From assembly GCA_022495995.1 (NCBI GenBank), contig JAFEMH010006977.1, positions 42,452-106,451 on the forward strand: DNA of 64,000 bases, given 5' to 3'. Positions within the stretch are counted from its first letter, which is position 1. Every line of letters begins with the position of its first letter. The notes under the pieces are model-generated. The model was not told the origin of the DNA. It worked only from the letters and a program-made list of their open reading frames with translations, and ran no database searches. Of this stretch, positions 43,611 through 56,160 are shown piece after piece. The stretch is from Adenophora triphylla var. japonica. Lineage: Eukaryota > Streptophyta > Magnoliopsida > Asterales > Campanulaceae. A program made the translations under genes and the position numbers.

Positions 43611-46600
43611 TCAAGTTGGCGCATGAAGGTTACGAATGCCCAATTTGCCAACTAAGAAACGAAACTGAGTAGCACCAAGGGGTTTCGTAAAGAGGTCAGC
43701 AACTTGATTGGCGGTTGAAATCGCATGGCAAAGTATATCACCGTACTCAACACGTTCACGAACAAAATAACAATCCATTTCAACATGTTTAGTACGTTCA
43801 TGAAAAACGGGATTATTGGCAATGTGTCTTACGGCTTGGTTATCACAATAAAGGGATGTAGCATGCGGTTGAATAGCCTCAAGATCTTGAAGTAGCCATC
43901 GCAACCAAATCACTTCACTAACCTGTGGTTGCCGTGGCCCCGAATTCGGCTTCGGCCGAGGAACGTGCTACCACAGACGCTTCTTGGACCTCCAAGAGAT
44001 AGGAGCTCCTCCCAAAGAGATGAAATATCCCGTGCATGACCTTCTTGTCATAGCGCAACCTCCCAATCCGCGTCACAATAGGCTGTAGAGTCAATTCACC
44101 ATGAGCCGGGAAGAAAAGACCTTGTCCCAATGAGCTCTTTAGGAAACGTAGGACTCGGACCGCATCCATATGTGTACGTCGCGGAGCCGTAACGAATTGA
44201 CTCAATCGATTAACGGCAAATTGAATGTCCGGCCGAGTCACCGTTAAGTAAAGAAGTCGCCCTATCAACCTTCGATATTGGGACGCATCAACATGGGCTG
44301 TCATCATCGGCACTAAGCCGAAGGTTTTGTTCCATCGGAAAGTCACTTGTCCGCCCTCCTTGGAGTCCACTTTCCTCAAGTATGTCCAACGTATACTTGC
44401 GTTGGCCGAGGACAATCCCTCCGTGATCTCGCTACTTGATGCCCAAAAAATACTTCAAAGGTCCAAGATCTTTTATGCTAAATTTGTCAGTCAAATACCT
44501 CTTTACATCCTCAATCTTGGAAGTATCATTTCCAACAAGGAGGACATCATCGACGTATATAAGAGCAAAGCAACATAAGCCTTTCTCGCTTATAAATGAA
44601 GAGGGAATGATCGGCTCGTGATCGTCCCCTCAAGTCTATGGCAAGAAGAGCCATTGTGAACTTTTGGTGCCAATTTCTGGATGCTTGACGAAGGCCATAC
44701 AATGATTTCCGAAGCTTGCAAACCCTTGTCTCTCCATCCTTTGCAAAGCCTTGTGGGATCTTCATGTATACATCTTCGGCTAGGTCTCCATGGAGGAAAG
44801 CATTATTCACGTCTAGTTGATGAATTGCCCAATTCCGTTTTGCTGCCACGGCAAGTAAGCTGCGCATGGTAACAAGCTTGGCAACTGGGGCGAACGTCTC
44901 GTGATAATCGATCCCTTCAATCTGTGTGAATCCTTTTGCCACCAAACGAGCCTTGTACCTTTCAATGTCTCCATTTGGTTTGTATTTTATTTTATAAACC
45001 CACTTGGAGTCAACAGCTTTCTTTCCCGGAGGTAGTTTTTCAAGCGTCCAAGTACTATTAGCTTCCAAAGCGTCAACTTCCTTTTTCATTGCATCACGCC
45101 ATTTCTGACTTTTAACAGCCTGGTGATAATACTTAGGCTCATCACGCGAAGTGATGGCCGCAAGAAACGCCTTGTGATTAGAAGAAAAACGCTCATAGGA
45201 AACATAGTTGGATAAAGGATATACCTTCGAGGTCACTGAATTGGAACTGGGATGCGCATGGTCTATAGAGGCGGGCAAGCTAACATCAAAGTCCTTGAGA
45301 TGCTTCGGGCCGTTGTTTCGGCGTTCACTTCTTCGCCGAATGGGTGAACATGAGGTCGCGTGTCATGTTGTTCAATAACAAATGTCTCCACAAATGGTTG
45401 CTCATTTGCCGGTTCCTCAGATCCGGTTTGCTCAACCGATCGTTCCTCCGTTTGTGGTTGCACAATATCTATGATTTCCTCTCCCAACTCCTCATCTCTT
45501 ACAGTGCAAAGGGGACTTCGACTTGGCCGTGTACGGGATTCTTTGAAAGGAAACACACTTTCTACAAATTTCACATCTCTTGAAGTGTAGATTTGTTTAG
45601 TCTCCAAATCAAAAACCTTGTAGCCCTTTTGTGCGTACGGGGATAGCCAACGAACACACAAGGCCTCCCCTTTCATCAAACTTGTCTCCCCCTTTCTTGT
45701 TGTTTTTGGCATAAACCAGACAACCAAAAATACGCATGTGATCAAGATGGGGTTTCTTTTGGAGCAAAATATCATAAGGGGTTTTATTTTCTATAACTTT
45801 GGAAGGTAAACGATTAATTATATAAGCAAATAGCTTAAAACACATTCCCCCAAAAATTATTTGGCGATCCCGCCTCAAAACGTAAAGCCCGAGCCATTTC
45901 CAAAATATGACGATGTTTGCGTTCGACCACCCGCTTTGTTGTGGAGTGTCGGTGCAAGACGTCTCAAGTAAAATCCCATGATGAACGTAGTACTCCAACA
46001 TTAATAGTGATTGAAACTCCCCACCATTATCACTTCTAATGCGTTTAACTTTTCTATCAAATTGGGTATTGACCATATTACAAAACATAGTGAGAAAATT
46101 ATGGACTTCATATTTGTGTTTCATAAAAAAAACCCATACTCCTCGACTAAAATCATCAACAATGGTCAGAAAATAATGAGCACCCGAAAAAGAAGGAGTT
46201 TTATAACTACCCCAAATGTCACAATGTATAAGGTCAAAGCAAGACTTAGTTTGAATACTACTAGTAGGGAACGGGAGTCTTGTCATTTTAGCTCGAATGC
46301 AAGAGTCACAATGTTCTTTCCCATCAATGCATTTATTAAAAAACTGATGATTAAAAACTGAAGTATGTCCCAATCTCTTGTGCCATACCCGTGTATCAAC
46401 CGGCTGCCGCCTATTGCCGTCCTTTCACATGAAGCTGGTTCCAGGTGATATAGACCATCGCTGCATCTACCCATCCCAATCAGAGTCCTCGAAGCTAAGT
46501 CCTGTATCACACAAAAATCCGGAAAGAAAGTCATGGAGCAGTTCAAATCTTTGGTTAATCGGCTAACAGAAAGTAAATTGCACTTAAAAGCGGGCATATT

Positions 46601-47886
46601 TAAAACGTGATGAATTTTCAGTCCATTAGGAAGCTTGGTACTGCCAATTCCTTCGACTGGAATCACATCGCCATTTGGAATTTTAACTGGTGTCTCCGTT
46701 TCTGTCTTGACTTGATCCTCCAACATCGATTCATTGCAAGTTATATGCTCGCTTGCCCCTGAATCAATAATCCAAGTTTTAAGGCCATGTAGCTTACCAG
46801 CCATGTTTGCTGTGGGAGTGATCCCTTGCTCACCCTTTGCTTTATCTGAGAAAACTGACTAATTGCTTGTATTGCTCATCAGTGAACCCCGGAATTGGAC
46901 TATCTTCCCCTGTTACAAGATGTGCCGAGGCCTTTGCACTCCCTTTCTGCTTGTTCTTCTTCCGTCCTTCTGGGTACCCAATGATCTCATAGCAACTTTC
47001 AATGGCGTGGTACAGTTTTCCACAGTGCGTACACTTGGGCTTCTCCTTCTTCAAATCCCTTTCTTCCTCTCGGTTGATCTGCTGCTGGTTGTTGTGCTGT
47101 CTGCTATGCGAATTGGCGTGCGCCTGGAATGCAAACTCGCCCACGCTCATCTTTCCATTCGAACCGATTTGCTTCGTTTCGTCCCGAGCAACAAGGTGAT
47201 AGGCGGTCCCTAGACTGACTCCTAGTTTCATGCCCAAGATTTGGGTTTTGATTGTCCCAAAACTTGCCTCCAAACCCATTAGGAATTCATATAGACGCTC
47301 CTTCTCCCTCATCTCGACGAGTCTCTTTGATATGTCACAAGTGCACCCATCACACTCCGCATCTTGGCAACGGATTGATGGACTGAATTTCGTCCCATAA
47401 TCCTTTTAGCTTCGTGTAGTATGCCGACACCGAGAGTCTTTCTTGCCTCGTTAGGGTTATAGCACGCTTTAGCTCATAAGCCCTAGGCGCGCTCTCACTC
47501 CCAAAACGTTCCTGCAAGTCTTCCCAAATCTCTTGTGCCGTGTTTGCATGCTTTACACTGCTTCGTATCTCTTTCTCCATGGAACAATTCAGCCATCCCT
47601 TCACCATCGCATTGCAACGCCTCCAAAGTGGTAACTCTGCTGTGCCCTCGTCTGGAATTTGGATTGTACCATCCACGAATCCTATTTTGTTCTTTGCAAA
47701 CAGGGCATTGCTCATTTCATCCACCCAATCTGCAAAGTTTCCATCGCGAAGGAGATCACTAACAAAGACGGTGTTGGGACTATCCGAGGCGGAGAGAAAA
47801 TAAGGTGACATCACGTCAACCTTAGCCCCAGAAGTTCCATCAACCGTGGTCTTGTTTTTGGAGCTGATTTCTGCGTCGTTGGTCAT
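43611..47886 (-). pseudogene. Copia-2 gag-pol, frameshifted
   Basis: Gag starts MTNDAEISSKNKTTVDG at 47886 and includes GFVDGTIQIPDE. A frameshift near 47355 precedes CDGCTCDISKR. The CCHC knuckle (C-T-H-C-G-K, near 47030) and protease WIIDSGASEHI (near 46770) follow. Integrase has HCDIWGSY, VDDFSRGVW and RSDNGGEF, then shifts at QQSG just before its catalytic Glu. RT has WTLEKLPPGKKAVDSKWVYK and [11 protein letters not shown] (44.8-45.1 kb) with a break in the YVDD area. RNase H has SSAEAEFGA and CDNQAVRHI. The end NLHAPT is followed on - by CTTGAGGGGGAG next to the 3' LTR. At least five frame breaks separate these pieces. Confidence 0.92.
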
Positions 47887-47939
47887 GGCTGCACAAAGAA
47901 CTGTAAAAAATCTGCGGAAGCGTACCTAGAGCGATTACA

Positions 47940-47951
47940 GCTCTGATACCA
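47940..47951 (-). other. Copia-2 primer-binding site
   Basis: TGGTATCAGAGC on -, the exact initiator-Met tRNA type site, adjoining the 5' LTR. Confidence 0.92.
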
Positions 47952-48363
47952 TGAAAATTATGAAGAATCACTCTTGTATTATAGAGATACAATGTAATTT
48001 GTATTGCAAGATCATTGAATTTTCCATTGATCATCTGAGGTATATATACAAGACATATGTGACTGTTCTAGTTTCTAAGAGACATACAAATTAATATTGA
48101 TACATTAACCAAGCCATGTACTGAAGTGGGAACATCAATCGGGGACCGGTGCCTGTTGGTTTTTCATGAGGCGGGCGCATCCCAAGGAGTGAGGCGGCCG
48201 CTTGGGCTTTAGCAGCAACAGGCGTGTTCCTCGGCAGGCGAGGCGGCCGCATGGAAGAGAAGGAGGCGTACGCCTGGAAGGCAGAGGCAACACCCTCGGC
48301 AAGAACAAGTTGAGGCGGGCGCCTGGCCATGTTGAGGCGGGCGCCTCAAACACAAAGCCTTCA
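47952..48363 (-). repeat. Copia-2 5' LTR
   Basis: 412 bp, nearly identical to the 3' LTR. A TATATATAC word near 48045 may serve as TATA box on - (GTATATATACC). Confidence 0.93.
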
Positions 48364-48430
48364 ATATCTTCATTAAAAATGTTATTAAAAATGTTGATAA
48401 GTCAACTGTTACATTTAAAAAAGTGATATA

Positions 48431-48692
48431 TTCCCTCCGTCCCATTCAAAAAAGTCAAAAAAAAATAATGATTTTGAGTGTTCCTTTTAAAAAGAGACTC
48501 TCAAATAAAAACTTTTTAAAACTTTTTTTCATGGGACCCACTTATTATACTCATAATAACTGTCCATTTAATATTCCCTACCTACATTTCTCTCCTAGCT
48601 CACTTTTTATACGTGCAACACTTACTCCACTATACATTTTCCTTAATTTCCGTCAAAATCTATTTTGTGCCTTTTCAACGGGACGGATGGAG
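48431..48692. mobile_element. Stowaway-like MITE
   Basis: TTCCCTCCGTCCCATTCAAA and CAACGGGACGGATGGAG with TA on both sides (48429-48430 and 48693-48694), about 262 bp. It is non-coding. Confidence 0.85.
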
Positions 48693-48694
48693 TA

Positions 48695-49338
48695 TATCAC
48701 TTGTTATTGATTAAACCTACTTATTATTTAACCTTCAAATGATGTTGAACCAACAAGAAAATTAAGTAGTTTACCCAGTTCATGAATCAAATTATTGAAC
48801 TAACAAGAAAATTAAGCAAGAAACATTTGCATCAATTGAGACGTGCACTCCATGCACCTGCATAGAGCCACATAGTCCTTTTGAGCGTCGGCGTAGTGTT
48901 GTAGGTAAAATCTCAGGATTGCGACGTCTTGAAAATAAACATCTTGAGATTTTAGGATGGTTTGTTATTTTTGTTATCCAAGTCATTTTTTCTTTATTTA
49001 AAGGACTATGGATTGGAAGCACACCACACACTGTTCACACATATTCTTGTAATACACCATAGCTTCACCACCACTTGTAATTCCTTGAATATTAATATTA
49101 CCGTTCGGGAAGGCAGGTGCTCATAATCACCTCCCGGGATTTTGTGTTGGCGAGATTTTCATCTCAAGGACTTTCCTCGTTACATTGCCGTGTCAACTTT
49201 GTTATATATTTACACCGATTTTACTCCATTGTGCCTTCCTTAACTTACAATTTGATTTTGATTTTGATCCATTGTTTTTTCACCAAAACACGTAGGGCGC
49301 CTGCGAGGCCCCTAGGCCTAATGTAAAGTTGCTATGTG
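48695..49338. other. Possible decayed LTR fragment, no gene
   Basis: The stretch with TTTATTTAAAGGACTATGG, TTCTTGTAATACACCATAGC and GGCGAGATTTTCATCTCAAG has the look of a retrotransposon LTR (TATA-like step, then a polyadenylation-like zone). I find no partner, primer site or target duplication. Confidence 0.35.
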
Positions 49339-49346
49339 TTCTCTCT

Positions 49347-49549
49347 AGGGCTGAACAAAAAAATCGACGGACCGGACCGGACCGATAGAACCGGACCATA
49401 CCAATGAAAACCGGACCAATTCAATAGAATTGGTTTGGTTCTGATCCCAAATTTATATGAAACCAATTATTTGGGTTGATCCTGGTTTTAGAAAAAATAT
49501 ATATGATCCTGGACCGAACCCGCACCGAACCGATTATGTACATATTATG

Positions 49550-49633
<84 letters not shown>

Positions 49634-50367
49634 TCCTAATTTATAAGATATTTATATATGCATTACTTGTTTTCTTTTAACAAATTGATTTTTCTCATTT
49701 ATTCATAATTTGACAAAGGTGCTACTACAATAACCACTGATTGATGGTTGAGTTGTTCCTCTATCAGAATTTGACAAAATGGTATACATCCTGCCAATGA
49801 TCTATTTCTGTTTTCAAGCTACTGCCTTTGTGCCTGATTATTGTTCTTTGTTGGTTTTCTATTTCAGTTTTCAAGCTATTGTCTTTCTGCCAATGATCTA
49901 TTTAGTTTTCAAGCTACTGCATTTCTCACGCTGATATGGAAGACAGTTTTCAAGCTACTGCCTTACTGTTATTAAGTATGAAACTTTCAGTTTTCGATTT
50001 TCAACTTTGTTTATGTAATGTAATCGTCCTATATTTTTTATTTGAACTTTGTTCCTCTATTTCAGTTAATTTGTTGTATGTCTGAATATTTTTTTTTGAA
50101 CTTTGTTTATGTAATCGTCCTATATTTTGGTTTCTTGAAAAAAATAGTTGTTGCATGTTTTATCTTTAAAAAAATATATAGTAGTGTAACTTGTGGAACT
50201 GATGGAACCGGACATGGACCGAACCATTGGTACCGGACCAATGTGACCGGTCCTGTAATGTAATGGTCTGGTCTTGGTCCTGAATTTAGGCAGAACCGAA
50301 CAATTGGTCCGGTCCTGTTTTTTTGAAATTTTGATAAAATCCGGATCAATCCGGACCGTGAACACCC
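49347..50367. mobile_element. 1.0-kb non-autonomous hAT element
   Basis: The left end AGGGCTGAACAAAAAAATCG and the inverted right end (AGGGTGTTCACGGTCCGG on -) match the AGGG-type ends of plant hAT elements. Eight-base target copies TTCTCTCT (49339-49346) and TTCTCTCC (50368-50375) flank it with one mismatch. The sub-terminal zones are full of GGACCGGACCG/ACCGGACCAA words. The interior holds a long (TA)n and four copies of TTTTCAAGCTACTGC (about 49815-49965). No transposase was seen. Confidence 0.8.
49555..49629. repeat. (TA)n microsatellite
   Basis: About 75 bp of uninterrupted TA inside the hAT element. Confidence 0.95.
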
Positions 50368-50375
50368 TTCTCTCC

Positions 50376-50746
50376 TATCCACTCAGATACATTTCCGGTT
50401 AAGTTGTTCTTTCCAACACCCAAAAACCTCAACCCATATAGCTGGACTGTTTACGTTTCAATCTTCAGAATGCTTCTGCACATATATACGCCCTTCCAAA
50501 GGAATCAAATTAAGAAGGCATCAGGCCAACCTCCATAAATGTTTATACATGTAATTAACATAAGTAATAACAAGAGTAAGTACTTGGTCGTACCTTTAGA
50601 ATCTGCGTGCTGCCATTTTCGGGTAGAACCAACTTGTAAAGTCATCTACGAAGAGGAAAAAGGCATGTCTACCACCACGACGATTGAATTCAGCTGCCCA
50701 ATCTGTTGAGGAACCTCACCTTGTTCTAATGCATTTCTCGATAAGT
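50376..50746. other. Non-coding, remnant flanking the RLP copies
   Basis: On - ACATTTCCGGTTAAGTTG near 50390 recalls the LRR-coding word at 50970, so some of this is probably RLP debris. Otherwise nothing was seen. Confidence 0.4.
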
Positions 50747-51882
50747 TTAGTAGTGAAAATGGTATACTTCAAGTCCTTTATGAACCATGGCACTGAGGTT
50801 GTTTAAACATGGAGGAATGGTTCCAAATAAGTTGTTTTTAGAAAGATCTAGAACTTGAAGTTTATTTAACTGACATAAATTTAAAGGGATGGGTCCCAAT
50901 AAATTTATTTGATCGTAGACTAAGAATATAGAGGTGCATGCGATATGTTCCCCCCTATCCAAGAAGGTACATTTCCGGTTAACTTGTTATCTCCAACATC
51001 CAAGAAGGTCAAATGTCCACAATTTGACAAGGACAGAGGAAGCTCGCCAGAGAAGCTATTGTTGTACAAGTATAATGTCTCGAAGCGAGATAAAGATCCA
51101 AGAGAAGAAGGAATTTTCCCTGAAAGTCTGTTGTGCGCTAAATTCACAACAGCTAGTCGCTTCAGTTTTCCCAAACAATCAGGAAGTCCTCCCGTTAGTA
51201 AATTGTGTGAGATGTCAAGAATGGACAAGGCGAGAGCTTCACTTAATTGGCATAGGAAAGAGAGCATTTCCGAAAACATATTCCCCACCAAAGTTTCCCC
51301 AAGTTTTTGGTTAAAGTCCCATTCAGCTGATTAGAAGAGAGATCAAGAGTATGAAGAAAGGGCATGTAATCCCCTAAAGCTTCTAAAATTGGACCTTGAA
51401 GCATGTTATCCGAAATAAATAGATCAACGAGGCTGCACGAATACATGGATGATGTTGTAAAGCCATTATGGCTGAGGTGAAGCTCTTTGATTGAAGTAGA
51501 AGAGTTTATCAAATAAGAAGGAGACCTGACCTTTGAGAGCTGACAGCTGCTAAACTACCACATGACCAAGCTCCAGGTATTTCAATTCCCGCAGTTCAAG
51601 TAACGAAGAACTAATTTCACCTACCACATGACCGGTGATGTCACAACCGACCCCTCTCCATTCGTCGCAGTTTTTGGTGTTCCAGGAAGAGAAAATTTCT
51701 TCGCTATCATATGTAACATTAAGGCCAGCTCTGAAATCAAGGAGTGCCTGTCTCTCCTTCTCGATGCAATGAATGATTTCATTAGAACCATTTTTTAAAC
51801 TAAGGGAGGAGACAGAGACACTAACACAACTCATACATAACAAGAGTAGAAGAACAACAACACCCAACATGGGAAGTATCAA
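50747..51882 (-). pseudogene. LRR receptor-like protein pseudogene, copy A
   Basis: It begins MILPMLGVVVLLLLLCMS, a signal peptide, then the LRR cap (CIEKERQALLDFRAGL, CDEWRGVGCDITGHVV). A stop after LELGHVVV (51550) coincides with loss of most of the N-terminal LRRs. Further LRRs follow in other frames: [72 protein letters not shown]. The transmembrane tail is missing. Intact relatives (EIX2/Cf type, about 900-1000 residues) are surface immune receptors. This copy cannot encode one. Confidence 0.85.
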
Positions 51883-51913
51883 AAACTTGTGACTATCCTT
51901 AACTCTTCATCCA

Positions 51914-52732
51914 TAAAATCCATTGTACCACAAACAATGTTTCCATTCCAGCCCCAAAAGTTAACGACATAATCTTTTTTGACGAAAAAGTTACAAAAAA
52001 CAATACTAGTTAGATATTTAATACACATATCTACACTTGATAAATATTTAACGAAACAAATAATGAAAAATAAGTTACAAAAAATAACAGGCTTGAAAGG
52101 ACTAAAACGATGTTATGCCTTACGCTAATCATGTTTGCGAGCCTTAATTCCAGCGAGTGGATCTCGATACTGGTGCAACATATCATATCACCTCCTCTTT
52201 TTACTCTCTTATCTATCATAATCCTGGGCATTCTCTCATACACATACATATCGACAAGAGCTAGCGCTTGCATTATGCATAAAGGTACTGTTAAGCTTAC
52301 CGTTGATATACTTCTCTTAGATGTTCTATCTAAGAGTGGCAATACAATTTCGGGCAATTCGCAATTTGGTTACCTAAGTTTGTATGACCTTCGCAATTTG
52401 GTTTCCAACATTGAAAATTGGATAATCCGATTCCTGAGTTTGTCATTTTGTTGCAAATTGATATAAAAACTAACTTTCCGATAGATTTTTGACAAAAAGG
52501 TTTCATATGCTATATGCTTTGCCTTAATACAGTGTGATGTGTGGGAGGCATAGAGGCATGCTACATATAATGGTCCACTTATTTCCTTTCTCTTCTAATT
52601 CCACTGCACAAACATCTTCTCCTTTACACCTTTTTTTTTTTTTCTAATTTTGATCTTGCTCCTTCACAGCCCTATGAGAGTGCCCCCAAGTTTGTGGTTA
52701 CAGACCCATTGATCAGCTGATTAGAAGAGAGA
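51914..52732. other. RLP upstream region between copies A and B
   Basis: This includes the presumed promoter of copy A on - (CACATTATATGTAGC area near 52560) and the block shared with 53828-54384. Frames here on both strands (such as 52031-52357 and 52110-52466) also occur in the second unit but carry no domain. Confidence 0.5.
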
Positions 52733-53676
52733 TCAAGACCCGTAATTTAAGCAAAGAAGGATTATATTTTTGATGATAAATCTGGTAATGGGCCTCCAAT
52801 TCTGTTTGAAGACAAATTCAAATAACGCACCATTGTGCGGAAAAGTCCCAGAACCATGGTGGGATGTTTTCTGAAATTCCGTTGTTGGATATATCCGTTG
52901 GGAAAAGTGGGTCAAGATTGCAAGACACCAAACCTAAACCAGTTAGCTGAAAACTGGGAAACCATTGAGGACTTAATTTTATATGTAAAGCGTTGCGGGA
53001 CAACTCGAGGTTATACAAGCTTGAGAGATTTGAAAAGTGAGCTTCAGAGACAATGCCAGGGAGAGAGTTGGAAGACAGATCCAACCATCCTAGCAAAGTT
53101 TTTGGTTAAAGTCCCATTCAGCTGATTAGGAGATCAAGAGTATGAAGAAAGGGCATGTAATCCCCTAAAGCTTCTAAAATTGGACCTTGAAGCATGTTAT
53201 CCGAAATAAATAGATCAACGAGGCTGCACGAATACATGGATGATGATGTAAAGCCATTATGGCCGAGGTAAAGCTCTTTGATTGAAGTAGAAGAGTTTAT
53301 CAAATAAGAAGAAGGAGACCTGACCTTTGAGAGCTGACAGCTGCTAAACTACCACATGACCAAGCTCCAGGTATTTCAATTCCCGCAGTTCAAGTAACGA
53401 AGAACTAATTTCACCTACCACATGACCGGTGATGTCACAACCGACCCCTCTCCATTCGTCGCAGTTTTTGGTGTTCCAGGAAGAGAAAATTTCTTCGCCA
53501 TCATATGTAACATTAAGGCCAGCTCTGAAATCAAGGAGTGCCTGTCTCTCCTTCTCGATGCAATGAATGATTTCATTAGAACCATTTTTTAAACAAAGGG
53601 AGGAGACAGAGACACTAACACAACTCATACATAACAAGAGTAGAAGAACAACAACACCCAACATGGGAAGTATCAA
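52733..53676 (-). pseudogene. LRR receptor-like protein pseudogene, copy B
   Basis: The N-terminus is almost the same as copy A (SSLCLKNG in place of SSLSLKNG) with the same stop after LELGHVVV, so that lesion predates the duplication. After TLDL it diverges from copy A and continues as LGWLDLSSNSLPGIVSEAHF, SPQWFPSFQLTGLGL and ENIPPWFWDFS, an LRR region copy A lacks. No membrane tail was seen. Confidence 0.83.
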
Positions 53677-54389
53677 AAACTTGTGACTATCCTTAATTCT
53701 TCATCCATTGATAGCCCAGAGATGCATCTTTCACGTAATCATCTTACGTGCTCAGTTGATGCCAAGACATCACTTAGTTTTAGTCCCTTGTACTTTCAAG
53801 TTTCAAGGATGACGTTTCACTTTTACCATGTTAGGCCTTACGCTAATCATGTTTGCGAGCCTTAATTCCAACGAGTAGATCTCGATACTGGTGCAACATA
53901 TCATATCACCTCCTCTTTTTACTCTCTTATCTATCATAATCCTGGGCATTCTCTCATACACATACATATCGACAAGAGCTAGCGCTTGCATTATGCATAA
54001 AGGTACTGTTAAGCTTACCGTTGATATACTTCTCTTAGATGTTCTATCTAAGAGTGGCAATACAATTTCGGGCAATTCGCAATTTGGTTACCTAAGTTTG
54101 TATGACCTTCGCAATTTGGTTGTCAACATTGAAAATTGGACAATCCGATTCCCAAGTTTGTCATTTTGTTGCAAATTGATATAAAAACTAACTTTTCGAT
54201 AGATTTTTGACAAAAAGGTTTCATATGCTATATGTTTTGCCTTTATACATTGTGATGTGTGGGAAGCATAGAGGCATGCTACATATAATGGTCCACTTAT
54301 TTCCTTTCTCTTCTTCCACTGCACAAACATCTTCTCCTTTACACCTTTTTTTTTCTAATTTTGATCTTGCTCCTTCACAGCCCTCAACT

Positions 54390-55150
54390 TATCTAGAACT
54401 TGAAGTTTATCTAGCTGACATAGATTTAAAGGGATGGTCCCAATAAATTTATTAATACCAAAGTTGAAGGAAACAGAGGTATCGGGCCCTCAAAATTGTT
54501 TGAGCTCAAGTCAATACCAGGGTACGTAACAAATTTTTCCCGAAAGTTCGGTGTTGGATATATCAAGTTAGGTAATGTGTTTCTGCGTTTGTATCCCAGT
54601 TGGGAAAAATGGGCCAAGACTTACTGAAAATGGGGAAACCATTGAGGACTTAGTTTAATACTGAAAGCGTTGCGACTTGCGGGACAAGTCAAGATGGGTT
54701 AAGCGTGATAGATATGAAAAGTGAGCTTCAGAGAGAGTACCAGTGAGAGAGTTGGAAGAGAGATCCAAGTACTCAAGCTGTGAGAGTGCCCCCAAGTTTG
54801 TGGTTACAGACCCATTGATCAGCTGATTAGAAGAGAGATCAAGACCCGTAATTTAAGCAAAGAAGGATTATATTTACCTGCAGTGAGACCATATGAAGCT
54901 TGAGTAATATCAAGTTTGATTGCTGCACTCGACATCACCCCATTTGCACCAGTCTTTGTTGCTCAACGAAGAGAGACGACCACAATCGTATTTAACTGTG
55001 TAAGGCCAGCTCCGAAAGTAAGAAGTGCGTGTCTCTCCTTCTCCTTCTCCATACAGTCTCTCCCAATAGTATTTAACTATAAGGCCAGCTCCGAAAGCAA
55101 GAAGTGTCTCTCTCTCCATCTTCATGTAACGAATGATTTCAGTAGAACCA
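54390..55150 (-). pseudogene. LRR receptor-like protein pseudogene, copy C (remnants)
   Basis: The N-terminal cap (MKMERETLLAFGAG, WCKWGDVECSNQT, 55125-54910) contains an internal repeat of the LAFGAGLIVKYYWER-type stretch. LRR debris follows (IDLSSNNFEGPIPLFPSTL near 54520). The stretch 54391-54450 matches 50846-50907 of copy A. It is heavily rearranged. Confidence 0.75.
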
Positions 55151-55212
55151 TTTTTAAAACTGATGTTGCCAGGAACTTCCTAAAGCAGCAACACACCGTT
55201 GTAGTCCAAATT

Positions 55213-56100
55213 TGATATCTCCGGCTCCTTCTTCTCCGATCAATCTGCACACAATCAAACGTCAACTAAGCCGGGGGCGGCTCCGGCGTAAGCCCCTCCG
55301 GCGTGAGGATAAGTGTTTGCTTAAGAGAGGGGAAAACCAACAGAAGGAAAGGTGTTTGTGTGTGTAAAAATGAACGTACCTTTGGAATGAAGCCTTCCTC
55401 TCATATTTATACCCCTACCCTCGTGCCTTGCATGTGACCTCCTCATGTTCTATGCCTCCTTCCACGTGTCACCAATCTATTGGTCCTTTATAAAAGTAAA
55501 CCCTTAACACGTGATCACCGATCCCAATGCATAACCGTTTAATGGGTCCCACTTCGTAGATATTTATATGCCGCCTCTGGTGAATAACATCAATTGGGAT
55601 CCATCTCTCGCCGGATAAGGTTACCCATGGCCCGTATCGCCTTACCATAATATCTCGCCTTTCTTTATCGATATCACGCCGGCTTACGTAATGTCTCGCT
55701 ATTATTGCCTTGGTCTTCCCTCACCTCACTAACTCTAGCGGGATATTTACTATCTAGCTTTCTTATTATCCTCCTTGGGCCACCTCTACTTTCGTCCTCT
55801 TCTTGGGCTTTATCTCACTTTTGGGCCTACTTACTAATCTCTCGCCAATGGACTTGGATCAGGCCCAACCATTATTATTGGGCAGCATCAGAAGCCCCTA
55901 AGTTTATGGCGAGATTCATTTATGGTCTCGCCAAAAACTTGATGTTCATCTCTTCGCCATCTTGAGACATATAGTTCCTTCTCCAAGAAGCCTAAAAGTT
56001 GATAATCTCTGTTTATACACGTGTCCTTTTCCTGGTGATCCCCTAAAATTTTAATGCGCCGTCATTTGGGAATCGTGCCAAATTGTTGAGGGGGAAATTT
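55213..56100 (-). repeat. Candidate 3' LTR of the Tat element
   Basis: The copy begins (on +) TGATATCTCCGGCTCC directly after RLP debris. On - a TATAAATA box at 55411-55404 is followed by a plausible RNA start near 55380. The upper limit and polypurine tract could not be fixed because the partner LTR is outside the window. Confidence 0.5.
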
Positions 56101-56152
56101 AAAATTTTAACCTCAAGCGTCACATCAATCAGTTCCATAAAACCCTCTCTCA

Positions 56153-56160
56153 TATAAATA
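56153..56160 (+). promoter_or_regulatory. TATA box candidate for the antisense extra ORF
   Basis: TATAAATA follows CCCTCTCTCA and precedes a pyrimidine-rich leader (TTTCTCTTTTTACTCTTCTT), 421 bp before the ATG at 56581. Confidence 0.55.

Larger units (their letters stand above)
43195..48363 (-). mobile_element. Copia-2 LTR retrotransposon
   Basis: The target duplication ATATC is at 43190-43194 and 48364-48368. The 5' LTR on - is 48363-47952 and the 3' LTR 43603-43195, both TGAAGGCTTTG...ATAATTTTCA. The primer-binding site TGGTATCAGAGC lies at 47951-47940. All Copia domains are present in order, but the frame is broken several times, so it is full length yet probably not autonomous. It is related to Copia-1 in gag and in its C-terminal end, but has different LTRs. 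Confidence 0.95.
51301..54384 (-). repeat. Mosaic tandem duplication of RLP segments
   Basis: 51301-51913 matches 53096-53708, and 52111-52674 matches 53828-54384, nearly identically. Between the matching blocks the two units differ (51914-52110 against 53709-53827). A further block, 52675-52765, matches about 54777-54870. The arrangement suggests repeated unequal exchange plus deletions. Confidence 0.85.

Noticed and set aside
43334..43672. Open frames on both strands in the Copia-2 LTR (also at 48091-48426)
   Set aside because: They occur identically in both LTR copies in GC-rich repeat sequence. They lack motifs and are LTR U3 sequence.
49457..49639. Frame ending in a long Tyr-Ile repeat
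   Set aside because: It is translation of a (TA)n microsatellite.
52110..52466. 118-codon + frame that is also present in the duplicate at 53891-54184
   Set aside because: Conservation between the units is due to recent segmental duplication of non-coding DNA. There is no domain and the opposite strand is equally open.
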